From the NCBI RefSeq assembly GCF_964340395.1, contig NC_135564.1, positions 19,024,819 through 19,088,818 of the forward strand: a stretch of 64,000 nt of DNA, read 5' to 3'. The translations under genes were made by a program, and so were the position numbers. This DNA is from Glandiceps talaboti (taxonomy: Eukaryota; Hemichordata; Enteropneusta; Spengelidae). Below, in pieces: positions 24,301 to 33,177 of the stretch. The notes beneath the pieces were generated by a model, which saw only the letters and a program-made list of their open reading frames with translations, did not search any database and was not told the origin of the DNA. The first letter of the stretch is position 1. Each line of letters opens with the position of its first letter.

Positions 24301-25300
24301 CATGCAGTGCTGCAATCCAACGTGAGGACCTCTCACCAACTTTCAGATCACTTCACATTGGGAACGTTGGTGAGAGTTCTACTAATATAATTCAGACTGA
24401 GGCAAAAAATATAGCCTTTCTGAGTTGAAATCCGAGGTTTAAATCCTGATATCTGAAAATTCCCAATCAACCCAGATTACATTGAATAAAAAATAAGTCT
24501 AACAAACAATTTATGATTTTTCAGTCCCGAAACTTGCTATTATCCATACACTGTATACAAAGCTAAATACACGGTGATTGGTGTATCGCACTCCTTGACT
24601 GAGTGGGTCGGAAAAAAAATAGGTAGACTCACTTGTCATAAATCGATTTATAAATCCACAAAGGCACTGTGACAACTAAAGCAGTCCCTTTACAGACCAT
24701 TTTTCTTTAGAAATAAATAGGCTAAAACAATACTGAATGACAGGCAGTCCAAGGTATGCGAAACCATAAGCGAGCGCGTACTCACGATGCTAGATTAACA
24801 CACTATTTTACCTGCGCATTGAAGACGCACAGTAAAAAGACCAGTTTTCAACATTAATGCAGGAAATACAAAGCTAACAATTCAAAATTGTATAAAATGT
24901 AAGAAAACAAAAAACAGGCGACAGTCAGAGCATGCATGAACTTCGATTTACAATACCATTATTAAGTTCTTGCATTTTGGGGCTAATGAAGTCATAGAGA
25001 CTAGAGTGGGCGAGTTTCATCACAGTTAGTATAATCAATGGCACCGTGATAATTCTGACTTTCACTTGAAACTGGACCAGAACAGTCTAGGTCGGACGAG
25101 TCGTCATCATCAATTCAAAGGCGACGTAACCAAATATACACCGTGAATTCATCTTAGATCGCACCGAGTTGAACAATCATGTCTGTCATTGTAGAATGTA
25201 GACCTTTACGCTGTTTGACCGACTATTGAAGTATAACCCACATAGGTGATATTTCATTGACCTACATGGAAATGCTTGTAAATACTTTTTGCAAGTACAT
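21400..25300. other. No gene recognised
   Basis: AT-rich interior of the giant element. There is a GGAAGGAAGGAGG run near 23,755. I see no domain-bearing frames on either strand. Confidence 0.45.
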
Positions 25301-25350
25301 GTAGTAGTAGCTCAGACCACTCTAGTATTTTAGTGGTCTGAGGTAGTAGT
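25301..25350. mobile_element. 32-bp hairpin insertion, CTCAGACCACT family
   Basis: A 32-bp inverted repeat CTCAGACCACT ... AGTGGTCTGAG lies between GTAGTAGTAG and GTAGTAGT. The flanks are a trinucleotide repeat, so the exact duplication length is ambiguous. Confidence 0.6.
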
Positions 25351-25606
25351 AAGAGTTTTTGCTAACGTTTACATGCTAGCGTAGTTGTACATGTACGTAT
25401 ACATGTCAGTTCGTATGTACATGTACATTAAATGTAGCTCTCATCATATCATACACTGTACATGTGTGTAACCCTTTTCTTTTGCACCCTCCCCCTCCGC
25501 CTTCATGTGGTCAAACACAGACAACTAACTAACTAAATAGTGTTACTGTTAGTTTTCTGTGGGTCAAACAATTAGTGTACACGCCTTGAATCACATGCAG
25601 GCGAGA

Positions 25607-25858
25607 TAGATTTGAATATTCATTTGTTTACTGCCCGGTTATGGGGGTGAACTCATGAATATATTCTGAACTAAATGCAAATGTATTCAAATCACTTCCG
25701 ACTCGCAATCTGAACTATTTTTCAGATCGAGTATAATCCGATTAGACAGGCGCTAATGGGAAAGTACAGAAACGTCCACCTCATCAGCATAAAAGTACAG
25801 AATTGAACTCAATCTGAACTATAGTACGGAAAGTGTCGTAAACTGTACTATTTTTTCT
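25607..25858 (-). repeat. Right terminal inverted repeat (252 bp)
   Basis: Reverse complement of the left repeat without differences that I could find. It is followed by ACTAGT and then by LINE ORF2 sequence. Confidence 0.9.
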
Positions 25859-25864
25859 ACTAGT

Positions 25865-27112
25865 GTCTTACAGCAGAATTTTCACTTTATTGCTCTGTCA
25901 GAAACATGGTTGAAACCAGATTCAAACTGTTGCCTTTACAATTTACCTTCGTTTAATCTTATCACATGTAATCGTAAGGGTTCTCAGGGTGGCGGCGTTG
26001 CATTGTACACTCACAACTCCTTGCAAACCACCCGCATAAATTCAAAAAGTATTGCACATTGTGAGTCTCTTTTTGTTGAATGTGTCATTGAAAACAAAAG
26101 AGTTGTGGTAGGTGTTATTTACCGTAGACCCAATACGCCATATGACGAATTCTTTGATAGTTTTGAAGCATGCATCGACCAGATGTCAATCAAGGGAAGG
26201 GAATTTGTAATCCTTGGTGATGTAAACATCGATACTTCCTTTGACAATACACCTGCTATTCATTACAACTCTCTTTTAAACACATACAATTTCTCACAGT
26301 TAATTAACACCCCTACCCGAGTAACTTCCTCTTCAAGTTCAACCATTGATCACTTTCTTTCTACCATCACTGACTATTTCATTGAAAGCGGAGTTATTCT
26401 GTCAGACATTACCGACCACTATCCCATATTCGGTATCATCAAACAGTTTAACCACGTTTTCAAACCTAACACTACCTTTCAACGTTATGACTTTAAGAGC
26501 TATAACAAAGACGCTTTCCTTGCTGATTTGGATGATATACCATGGCAAACAGTTTATGACTGCCGTGACCCGACTGATGCCTATGCAAATTTCTATAACT
26601 TATTCTATAGTGTACTGAGAAAACATCTCCGCCTGAAATCGTCTCATCACAAGCCAAAACCAATCCAGAAACCTTGGCTTTCCAAGGGTTTGCTCAAATC
26701 TATTTCTACAAAGCATAGATTATTCAAGAAAATGAAAAGTAACCCCCATGATCATCATATCAAAATTAAGTACACAGCGTACAGGAATATCTTGTCGAAG
26801 CTCCTCAAGTCAGCAAAGAAAAGTCATTATGCTAATCTATTCACTTTATCTCATGGAAACACTAACAAGACATGGCGAGTGATAAAGGAAATTTTAAACA
26901 AAAGTAAGTCAAACCTTATCCCAGACAGTATCAAAGGAAGAGACCCTCAAAAAACTCTCCTTTCAGAAAACAAAGATATAGCTGAAGAATTTAATTACTA
27001 CTTTACGAATGTTGGTCCTAAGCTTGCAGCGAGGATAACAACTATTTCTGATTTTAATCAATATCTTAGAGGTAACTACGTCAACTCTTTTTTACTTTCG
27101 ACCTGTGTGTGA
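25865..27112 (+). pseudogene. LINE ORF2, endonuclease domain and linker
   Basis: APE-type endonuclease of ORF2. Motifs in order: LSETWLKP (catalytic Glu), GGGVALYTHNSL, VGVIYRRPN, FVILGDVNID (catalytic Asp/Asn), SSTIDHFLS and SDITDHYPIF (catalytic SDH). A basic linker follows, ending GNTNKTWRVIKEILN. There is no start codon here because the N-terminus is at 8,403. The frame ends in a stop at 27,110. An extra T in the six-T run at 27,088-27,093 explains the shift: in the other frame the sequence continues smoothly as FRPVCENEVLSEIQKL. Confidence 0.85.
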
Positions 27113-28637
27113 GAACGAAGTTCTTAGTGAAATTCAAAAACTGGACCCTGAAAAAGCCACCGGGCAAGACATGGTTCATCCAAAATTGGTGAAACATGCC
27201 GCAAATATAATTTCCGCTCCACTCACCCATGTGATTAACTGTTCACTGATCCAAGGTACCTTCCCAGATGATTTAAAAGTTGCAAAAGTGATCCCAGTCT
27301 ATAAGAAGGGCTCTGCCCAAGATGTTGGTAATTATCGACCGATCTCGATCTTGCCAATTATCAGCAAAATAATTGAATCCGTTATAAATAAGCAATTACT
27401 TAACTACCTCGAAAAATATAATATTTTAATAGAAACACAGTTCGGCTTTCGCAAGAAGCACAGTACAAAACTGGCTCTTGCTGATCTGGTCGCTAACATT
27501 GCTGAAAAATTGGACAAGGGATTTTTGACATTTGGAATTTTTATAGACCTTAGAAAAGCATTTGATACAATCAATCATGACATTTTGTTATGTAAATTAG
27601 AACATTATGGCATAAGGGGTTTACCACTACTCTGGTTCAAAAGCTATCTGACCAATCGTAAGCAAACTGTAAATATCAGTGATAGTTCTTCATCATGCAT
27701 GTCAATAAGTTGTGGTGTTCCGCAAGGATCAATACTAGGTCCTATCTTGTTTCTAATCTATATCAATGACATTGTTAACTCCACTGGATCATTTGACTTC
27801 AGACTCTTTGCAGATGATACGAATTTATTCCAATTTATCAAGAACCAGACTAATACTGTCAATCTAAATCAGATCGATATTGATTTCAGGAAAGTCTGCG
27901 ATTGGTGTAATGCGAACAAACTGACTATAAATTCCGAAAAAACGAACTACATGATAATAAAAACACCCCAGAGATCCGTCAATGTATCTGGTAGTCTGAA
28001 CATTGGTAATTCTCCCATACTTGGTGTCTCTTCAACCAACTATCTGGGAGTATTCCTAGATGAACATATGACTTGGAAACCTCACATTGACAAGGTTAGA
28101 AATTCAATTGCACCAATTGTAGGGATTATTTCAAAACTCCGTCATATCGTTCCCCAATCAACACTTATCCTACTGTACAACTCCATGATCTTACCACACA
28201 TATCGTATTGTATTGAAATTTGGGGCAATACCTATATGAGCTTGTTAAATCCTATCTTGAAGTTACAGAAGCAAATAGTTCGCCTTATTACTTTCGCAGA
28301 CTTTCGTGCTCACACTGCTCCTATTTTTCGTAAACTTAATATTTTAGATATTCATAAACAGAGCAAATTTAGTACCTGTATGTTTATTTTTGATTTAAAG
28401 AGTAGTCGCTTTGCGCACAGCGTTGATAATTACCTCGACATTTTACCTCATAGTTACTCAACACGACAGGCAACAAGTGACAATTTTTATACTCCAAAAT
28501 TTAATCTTTCTTTGAACCATCATAGCTTCAAGTACGCTGCAACCAAACACTGGAACTCAATACCAGACTTTATCAAGAATCTCAATAAACGCCATGAATT
28601 TAAGTATCACTTGAAGAACTGGCTACTTACCAGCTAA
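27105..28637 (+). pseudogene. LINE ORF2, reverse transcriptase domain
   Basis: RT domain of the same polyprotein in the shifted frame. Motifs: YRPISILPIISKIIE (motif 2), QFGFRKKHSTKLAL, GIFIDLRKAFDTINHDIL (motif A), CGVPQGSILGPILFLIYIND (motif B), RLFADDTNLF (catalytic FADD) and TNYLGVFLDEHMTW (thumb). It ends with the KHWNSIPDFIKN block usual in CR1/Jockey-type C-termini. About 510 codons are free of stops, so the copy is young and inactivated mainly by the T-run shift, the giant insertion and the small indel beside that insertion. Confidence 0.85.
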
Positions 28638-28854
28638 ACTTCTCTTTTCAGTGCTATTCCACTGTTATGTTATGTAGATATCATTTACTGTTAATTAATC
28701 TACCCATCGGCATATACAGCTGTTATACTTCTTATACCGTTCGACCATCTTTCACAGACGTTCACCTTTAAAAGTATTTTTCGCATTGTGTCTGAGGGTC
28801 ACATTCAGACTAGTTCGAATGAACTATTTGTGATCCCCGCCAGAAATGTTCACC

Positions 28855-28860
<6 letters not shown>

Positions 28861-28906
<46 letters not shown>
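28861..28906. repeat. (GT)n microsatellite in LINE 3' UTR
   Basis: Uninterrupted GT repeat between ORF2 and the (ATT)n tail. Confidence 0.95.
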
Positions 28907-28911
<5 letters not shown>

Positions 28912-29035
28912 AATCTGAATAATTTATAACATTAAGCTCTGTAAATTTATTTGTAATGTCGAGCTCTTTGTACGAGATATTGTCTTTTTTTTCTGGCGAA
29001 AATAAACATTATTATTATTATTATTATTATTAATT

Positions 29036-29553
29036 ACAGGGTTTTTGAGTGGGTTTAGTTTCGCTGTTGGAGATGGTGGCGTTATGCGCTTTGATTATGG
29101 TAGCCATGTTTGGCATGCAGCTATAACTGACTTTGACATTGTTTCTGTTGAATATTTTGTGTAACTTAGAGTCTGCTGGGAAATTTTTTGTGATTAGGTT
29201 GAGGAATCGTTTGCCTACATTGGTGGCTACGTTTTTGCTGTATGGTGGGTTAAACCAGATGGTGTTTCTATTTCTGTTTTTCTTGTTTTTCTGCGTCGGG
29301 GTGCTGGTGTACGTGATGTTCTCTTTGTGGCCGCTGGTTTTTAGTGCATTTTGGTACAGTGGGGCTGCCTGGTTGAAGATGTGTTCGTCGGATGATATGT
29401 CGGAAATTCTACGGCCGATGGCTGACGATATGTTCTTGATGATGCTGGGTGGGTGGTTAGACTGCGTGTGTATGTACATGGGGTTGTCGTTGGGTTTCCT
29501 GTAAGGGTAATATTTACCGTTGTTGAGGTTGAGCGTTATGTCTAGAAAGTTGA
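29036..29553 (-). mobile_element. Penelope-like element, middle part of the split minus-strand copy
   Basis: Reverse complement of 30,449-30,966 with no difference noticed, for example the same 123-codon antisense frame on both. It starts (attacaggg) at the base where the 6.7-7.4 kb PLE fragment stops. It ends (ctagaaagttgac) at the head-to-head joint with the plus-strand PLE. It encodes the segment from NFLDITLNLNNG to SETKPTQKPC of the PLE protein. The long minus-strand open frame that runs across the joint to 29,761 is a chimera, not a gene. Confidence 0.85.
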
Positions 29554-29608
29554 CCCGTTCCAAACCACACTTAGAAACGATGTTAGAAAAATCAAAAACT
29601 CCCGCGAA

Positions 29609-31396
29609 ATGATCATCCCAGCCGATAAAACCAGAAACCTGTACCTCCTTCAAAAAGATCAATACAACAAACTCCTTCGAGATAATATAACCAAACACTA
29701 CAAACCCGCCAGCGATAGAGCCTACAACAGCATTAACGCAGAAGCAAAAAGTATAGCACAAAAACTCGATTTAGACGATAGGACTGAAATACTCGCCAAG
29801 AAAGAAGCTTTTATAACGTTAAAAGACCATAAAGACAATTTCGAACACAGTTTACCTTGCAGACTAATCAACCCCGCAAAAAGCGAGATAGGCATTATTA
29901 GCAAAAAAATACTTGACACCATCCTCCAAAACATAAGACCCATAGTCGCCGTCAACCAATGGAAAAATTCTATGTCAGTCATCGAATGGTTCAAGAACTT
30001 AGAGGACAAAAACAAACACACTTTCGCCTGCTTCGACATATGCGACTTTTACCCATCCATAACCGAAAAATTGTTATTAGAATCCCTCAAATTTGCCGGC
30101 CAATACACCACCATATCAGATGAAGACAAACAAATTATCATGCACGCGCGGAAATCTCTCCTCTTTGATAAAACCAAACCATGGGTAAAAAAGAATAGCA
30201 ATGGATCATTTGACGTCACAATGGGAAGCAACGACGGGGCCGAAATATGCGAACTGGTCGGAATATTCATGCTACACAAATTAGCCAAAAAATATGGTAA
30301 AGAAAACATAGGTCTATATAGGGACGACGGACTCGCCGCCTTCAAGAACATCACCGGAAGTAAATCAGAAAGCATCAGAAAAGACATAACTAAAACCTTC
30401 AAAGCCATGGGGTTAAAAATAACCATACTCACCAATCTGAAAACCGTCAACTTTCTAGACATAACGCTCAACCTCAACAACGGTAAATATTACCCTTACA
30501 GGAAACCCAACGACAACCCCATGTACATACACACGCAGTCTAACCACCCACCCAGCATCATCAAGAACATATCGTCAGCCATCGGCCGTAGAATTTCCGA
30601 CATATCATCCGACGAACACATCTTCAACCAGGCAGCCCCACTGTACCAAAATGCACTAAAAACCAGCGGCCACAAAGAGAACATCACGTACACCAGCACC
30701 CCGACGCAGAAAAACAAGAAAAACAGAAATAGAAACACCATCTGGTTTAACCCACCATACAGCAAAAACGTAGCCACCAATGTAGGCAAACGATTCCTCA
30801 ACCTAATCACAAAAAATTTCCCAGCAGACTCTAAGTTACACAAAATATTCAACAGAAACAATGTCAAAGTCAGTTATAGCTGCATGCCAAACATGGCTAC
30901 CATAATCAAAGCGCATAACGCCACCATCTCCAACAGCGAAACTAAACCCACTCAAAAACCCTGTAATTGCAGACAGAAAGACACCTGCCCTCTGAACGGC
31001 GAATGCCAAACGGAAAACATCGTATACCAAGCCACCGTCCACGGAAAACAAACAAAAGTATATATCGGTCTAACAGAGAACAACTTCAAACAGAGATACG
31101 CCAACCACAAACAGTCATTCAAACATGAAAAACACGAAAACAGCACAGAACTATCAAAACACATTTGGAAACTGAAAAGAAACAATGAGCCTTTTTCCGT
31201 ATCCTGGTCCATCAGCAAGAAAGCCCAAGCATACACCAATAAAACAAAACGATGCAACCTGTGTTTAACCGAAAAACTAACTATTATTAAAGCAGACAAA
31301 AGCTCCACACTAAACAAAAGAACTGAGTTGATATCCAAATGCCGACACGAGAATAAGTTTTATTTGTCCAACTTCAATAGAGCATCTATCACCTAA
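29609..31396 (+). CDS. Penelope-like reverse transcriptase with C-terminal GIY-YIG endonuclease
   Basis: Open frame of 595 codons without internal stops. RT: IIPADKTRNLYLL, FITLKDHK and PCRLINPAKSEIG near residues 1-100; FACFDICDFYPSI at about 145 (motif A, catalytic Asp); TMGSNDGAEICELVGIFML; GLYRDDGLAAFKN at about 237 (motif C, YRDD); VNFLDITLNL. A Cys-rich linker CNCRQKDTCPLNGEC (about 452-466) follows. The GIY-YIG nuclease has IVYQATV ... YIGLTE, catalytic Arg in FKQRYANH and Glu in TELSKHIW, then CNLCLTEKL and SKCRHENKFYL at the end. RT followed by GIY-YIG is diagnostic of EN-bearing Penelope-like elements. The frame is already open from about 29,560 (RNDVRKIKNSRE), so the real N-terminus is lost and the Met used here is only the first in frame. 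Confidence 0.9.
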   Translation: MIIPADKTRNLYLLQKDQYNKLLRDNITKHYKPASDRAYNSINAEAKSIAQKLDLDDRTEILAKKEAFITLKDHKDNFEHSLPCRLINPAKSEIGIISKKILDTILQNIRPIVAVNQWKNSMSVIEWFKNLEDKNKHTFACFDICDFYPSITEKLLLESLKFAGQYTTISDEDKQIIMHARKSLLFDKTKPWVKKNSNGSFDVTMGSNDGAEICELVGIFMLHKLAKKYGKENIGLYRDDGLAAFKNITGSKSESIRKDITKTFKAMGLKITILTNLKTVNFLDITLNLNNGKYYPYRKPNDNPMYIHTQSNHPPSIIKNISSAIGRRISDISSDEHIFNQAAPLYQNALKTSGHKENITYTSTPTQKNKKNRNRNTIWFNPPYSKNVATNVGKRFLNLITKNFPADSKLHKIFNRNNVKVSYSCMPNMATIIKAHNATISNSETKPTQKPCNCRQKDTCPLNGECQTENIVYQATVHGKQTKVYIGLTENNFKQRYANHKQSFKHEKHENSTELSKHIWKLKRNNEPFSVSWSISKKAQAYTNKTKRCNLCLTEKLTIIKADKSSTLNKRTELISKCRHENKFYLSNFNRASIT

Positions 31397-31597
31397 ACTA
31401 AACCCGTTAACTAACGGAACATCAAAGCCGAACATGTAACAACCCGCCAACACTTACTTGTCCGCACCCAATAACCCACACAATAACAACCAACACCTCC
31501 ACACATACAACACCTACCCACCGACACAGACAATAGTGATGGTATTTCTATTGTCTACACTCTATATACACAGCACACCCAGAGAGTAGGCCTCAGA

Positions 31598-31638
31598 GTG
31601 TCTGATGATCGCAATATGCGTGAAACTCCGAGTTACAC
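31598..31638 (+). ncRNA. Hammerhead ribozyme motif (PLE type A, copy 2)
   Basis: Helix I GTGT (31,598-31,601) pairs with ACAC (31,635-31,638). CTGATGA is at 31,602-31,608. Helix II CGCA/TGCG (31,610-31,613 and 31,617-31,620) has an ATA loop. GAAA is at 31,622-31,625. Helix III ACT/AGT (31,625-31,627 and 31,631-31,633) has a CCG loop, and the cleavage site follows GTT (31,632-31,634). All core positions fit the type I consensus except T-T at 10.1-11.1. Very short helix III is typical of hammerheads in PLEs and retrozymes, which often work as dimers; here two copies lie in tandem. Confidence 0.8.
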
Positions 31639-31724
31639 CCAAGAAAGAGTTCCAGTGCTACCAAAACTATTACGCTCTGCCACTGCGGTATAGAGCACTG
31701 TCTTAGCAGATTGATACTCACCGA

Positions 31725-31725
31725 G

Positions 31726-31758
<33 letters not shown>
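31725..31758. repeat. (TA)n microsatellite
   Basis: TA run between the tandem PLE 3' units. Confidence 0.9.
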
Positions 31759-31760
<2 letters not shown>

Positions 31761-31761
31761 A

Positions 31762-31802
31762 GTGTCTGATGATCGCAATATGCGTGAAACTCCGAGTTAC
31801 AC
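31762..31802 (+). ncRNA. Hammerhead ribozyme motif (PLE type A, copy 3, tandem)
   Basis: Same 41 nt as the copy 164 bp upstream, with CTGATGA at 31,766 and GAAA at 31,786. Between the two lie the common 60-bp block and a (TA)n run. Self-cleavage at both would release a unit of 164 nt. Confidence 0.8.
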
Positions 31803-31889
31803 CCAAGAAAGAGTTCCAGTACTACCAAAACTATTACGCTCTGCCACTGCGGTATAGAGCACTGTCTTAGCAGATTGATACTCACCGAG

Positions 31890-32008
<119 letters not shown>

Positions 32009-32046
32009 AATGTTGAGGGTAGAAGAAAATCAAGTCGGGTTTTTCG

Positions 32047-32088
32047 TCTCTACAAGCCTGTTTCGTGAGTAAATCACTCGTCAGGAGA
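32047..32088 (-). ncRNA. Hammerhead ribozyme motif (PLE type B)
   Basis: Minus strand. Helix I TCTC (32,088-32,085) pairs with GAGA (32,050-32,047). CTGACGA is at 32,084-32,078, with the free position 7 being C. Helix II GTGA/TCAC is closed by G-C next to the core. GAAA is at 32,064-32,061. Helix III ACA/TGT has a GGCT loop, and the cleavage triplet GTA ends at 32,051. Every conserved core nucleotide is present. It lies about 115 nt downstream of the type B stop codon. Confidence 0.85.
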
Positions 32089-32202
32089 TGTTGATGTACT
32101 GAATATACCTCGTATAAATCGTGTGGTGTAAGGCGAGTTTTACCTAGGGTGTTGAGTGGTGCTTTTGTTTGTACAAAAGGTGTCAATTATGTGTGCGATT
32201 GG

Positions 32203-32712
<510 letters not shown>

Positions 32713-33072
32713 AGAGGAATATATATATTAGAGAAATAGAAGGTTTACTTTGTCAACTATACAATATAACAGAATATAATTCAGGACATGTAAATTCTTT
32801 GACTTTCAACAAAATCTAAAAAATAAATGATAAACGCAAATAAAATATATAAATTTCTCATTGGTAATTGTTTAGTGACTTTTATGATGTCAACTTTTAG
32901 ATCCTTACAGTCATTGTGAAAATAATGACGTGATTCTGAGTATAATTGCCAAACAGAATTCCAAAAACTCGTGTATATTTGTGGAGTGCTTAGAAGCATT
33001 ATGAGATGCTACGAAATCAATGTTACTCAAAGCAACAGGAGGAAAAAGAATGGTTCTGTTGCATGCAAAGTC

Positions 33073-33177
33073 TTAGGTGGTATTTATCTCCATTTTCACT
33101 GAAGATGAAGATGAAGTGTCATTTTTGAAGTGACCATATTGTTGGTTCGTGGTTGGTTCAACGGATCCATTTGCTGT
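33073..33177 (-). CDS. VWDE: VWDE-like coding exon 20: cytoplasmic tail and stop
   Basis: 34 residues, TANGSVEPTTNQQYGHFKND, then a Ser run and VKMEINTT, ending TAA at 33,075-33,073. The tail has one Tyr and five consecutive serines. No clear polyadenylation signal was found before 32,713. Confidence 0.82.
   Translation of the reverse strand, partial: TANGSVEPTTNQQYGHFKNDTSSSSSVKMEINTT

Larger units (their letters stand above)
25859..29032 (+). mobile_element. LINE (CR1/Jockey-group), 3' part with ORF2 and (ATT)n tail
   Basis: Continuation of the LINE whose 5' part is at 7,404-8,569. It contains most of ORF2, a 3' UTR of about 350 bp with a (GT)n run (28,861-28,906), and an (ATT)n tail at 29,008-29,032 after aaaataaac. 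The (ATT)n tail places it with CR1/L2/Jockey-group elements. Directly after the tail, minus-strand PLE sequence resumes. Confidence 0.85.
29554..31757 (+). mobile_element. Penelope-like element, plus-strand copy
   Basis: 5'-truncated PLE copy joined head to head with the minus-strand copy at 29,553/29,554. It contains the RT plus GIY-YIG frame, a 200-nt 3' UTR, a hammerhead motif, the 60-bp block shared with 6,501-6,560, and a (TA)n run. A second partial unit (hammerhead plus block plus (TA)n) follows in tandem at 31,760-31,890 with a spacing of 164 bp, resembling the tandem pseudo-LTR structure known for PLEs. Confidence 0.85.

Noticed and set aside
29030-29761. 243-codon minus-strand frame resembling a PLE protein fused to an unknown N-terminus
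   Set aside because: It runs across the head-to-head joint of two PLE copies; the N-terminal part is the antisense of the plus-strand RT.
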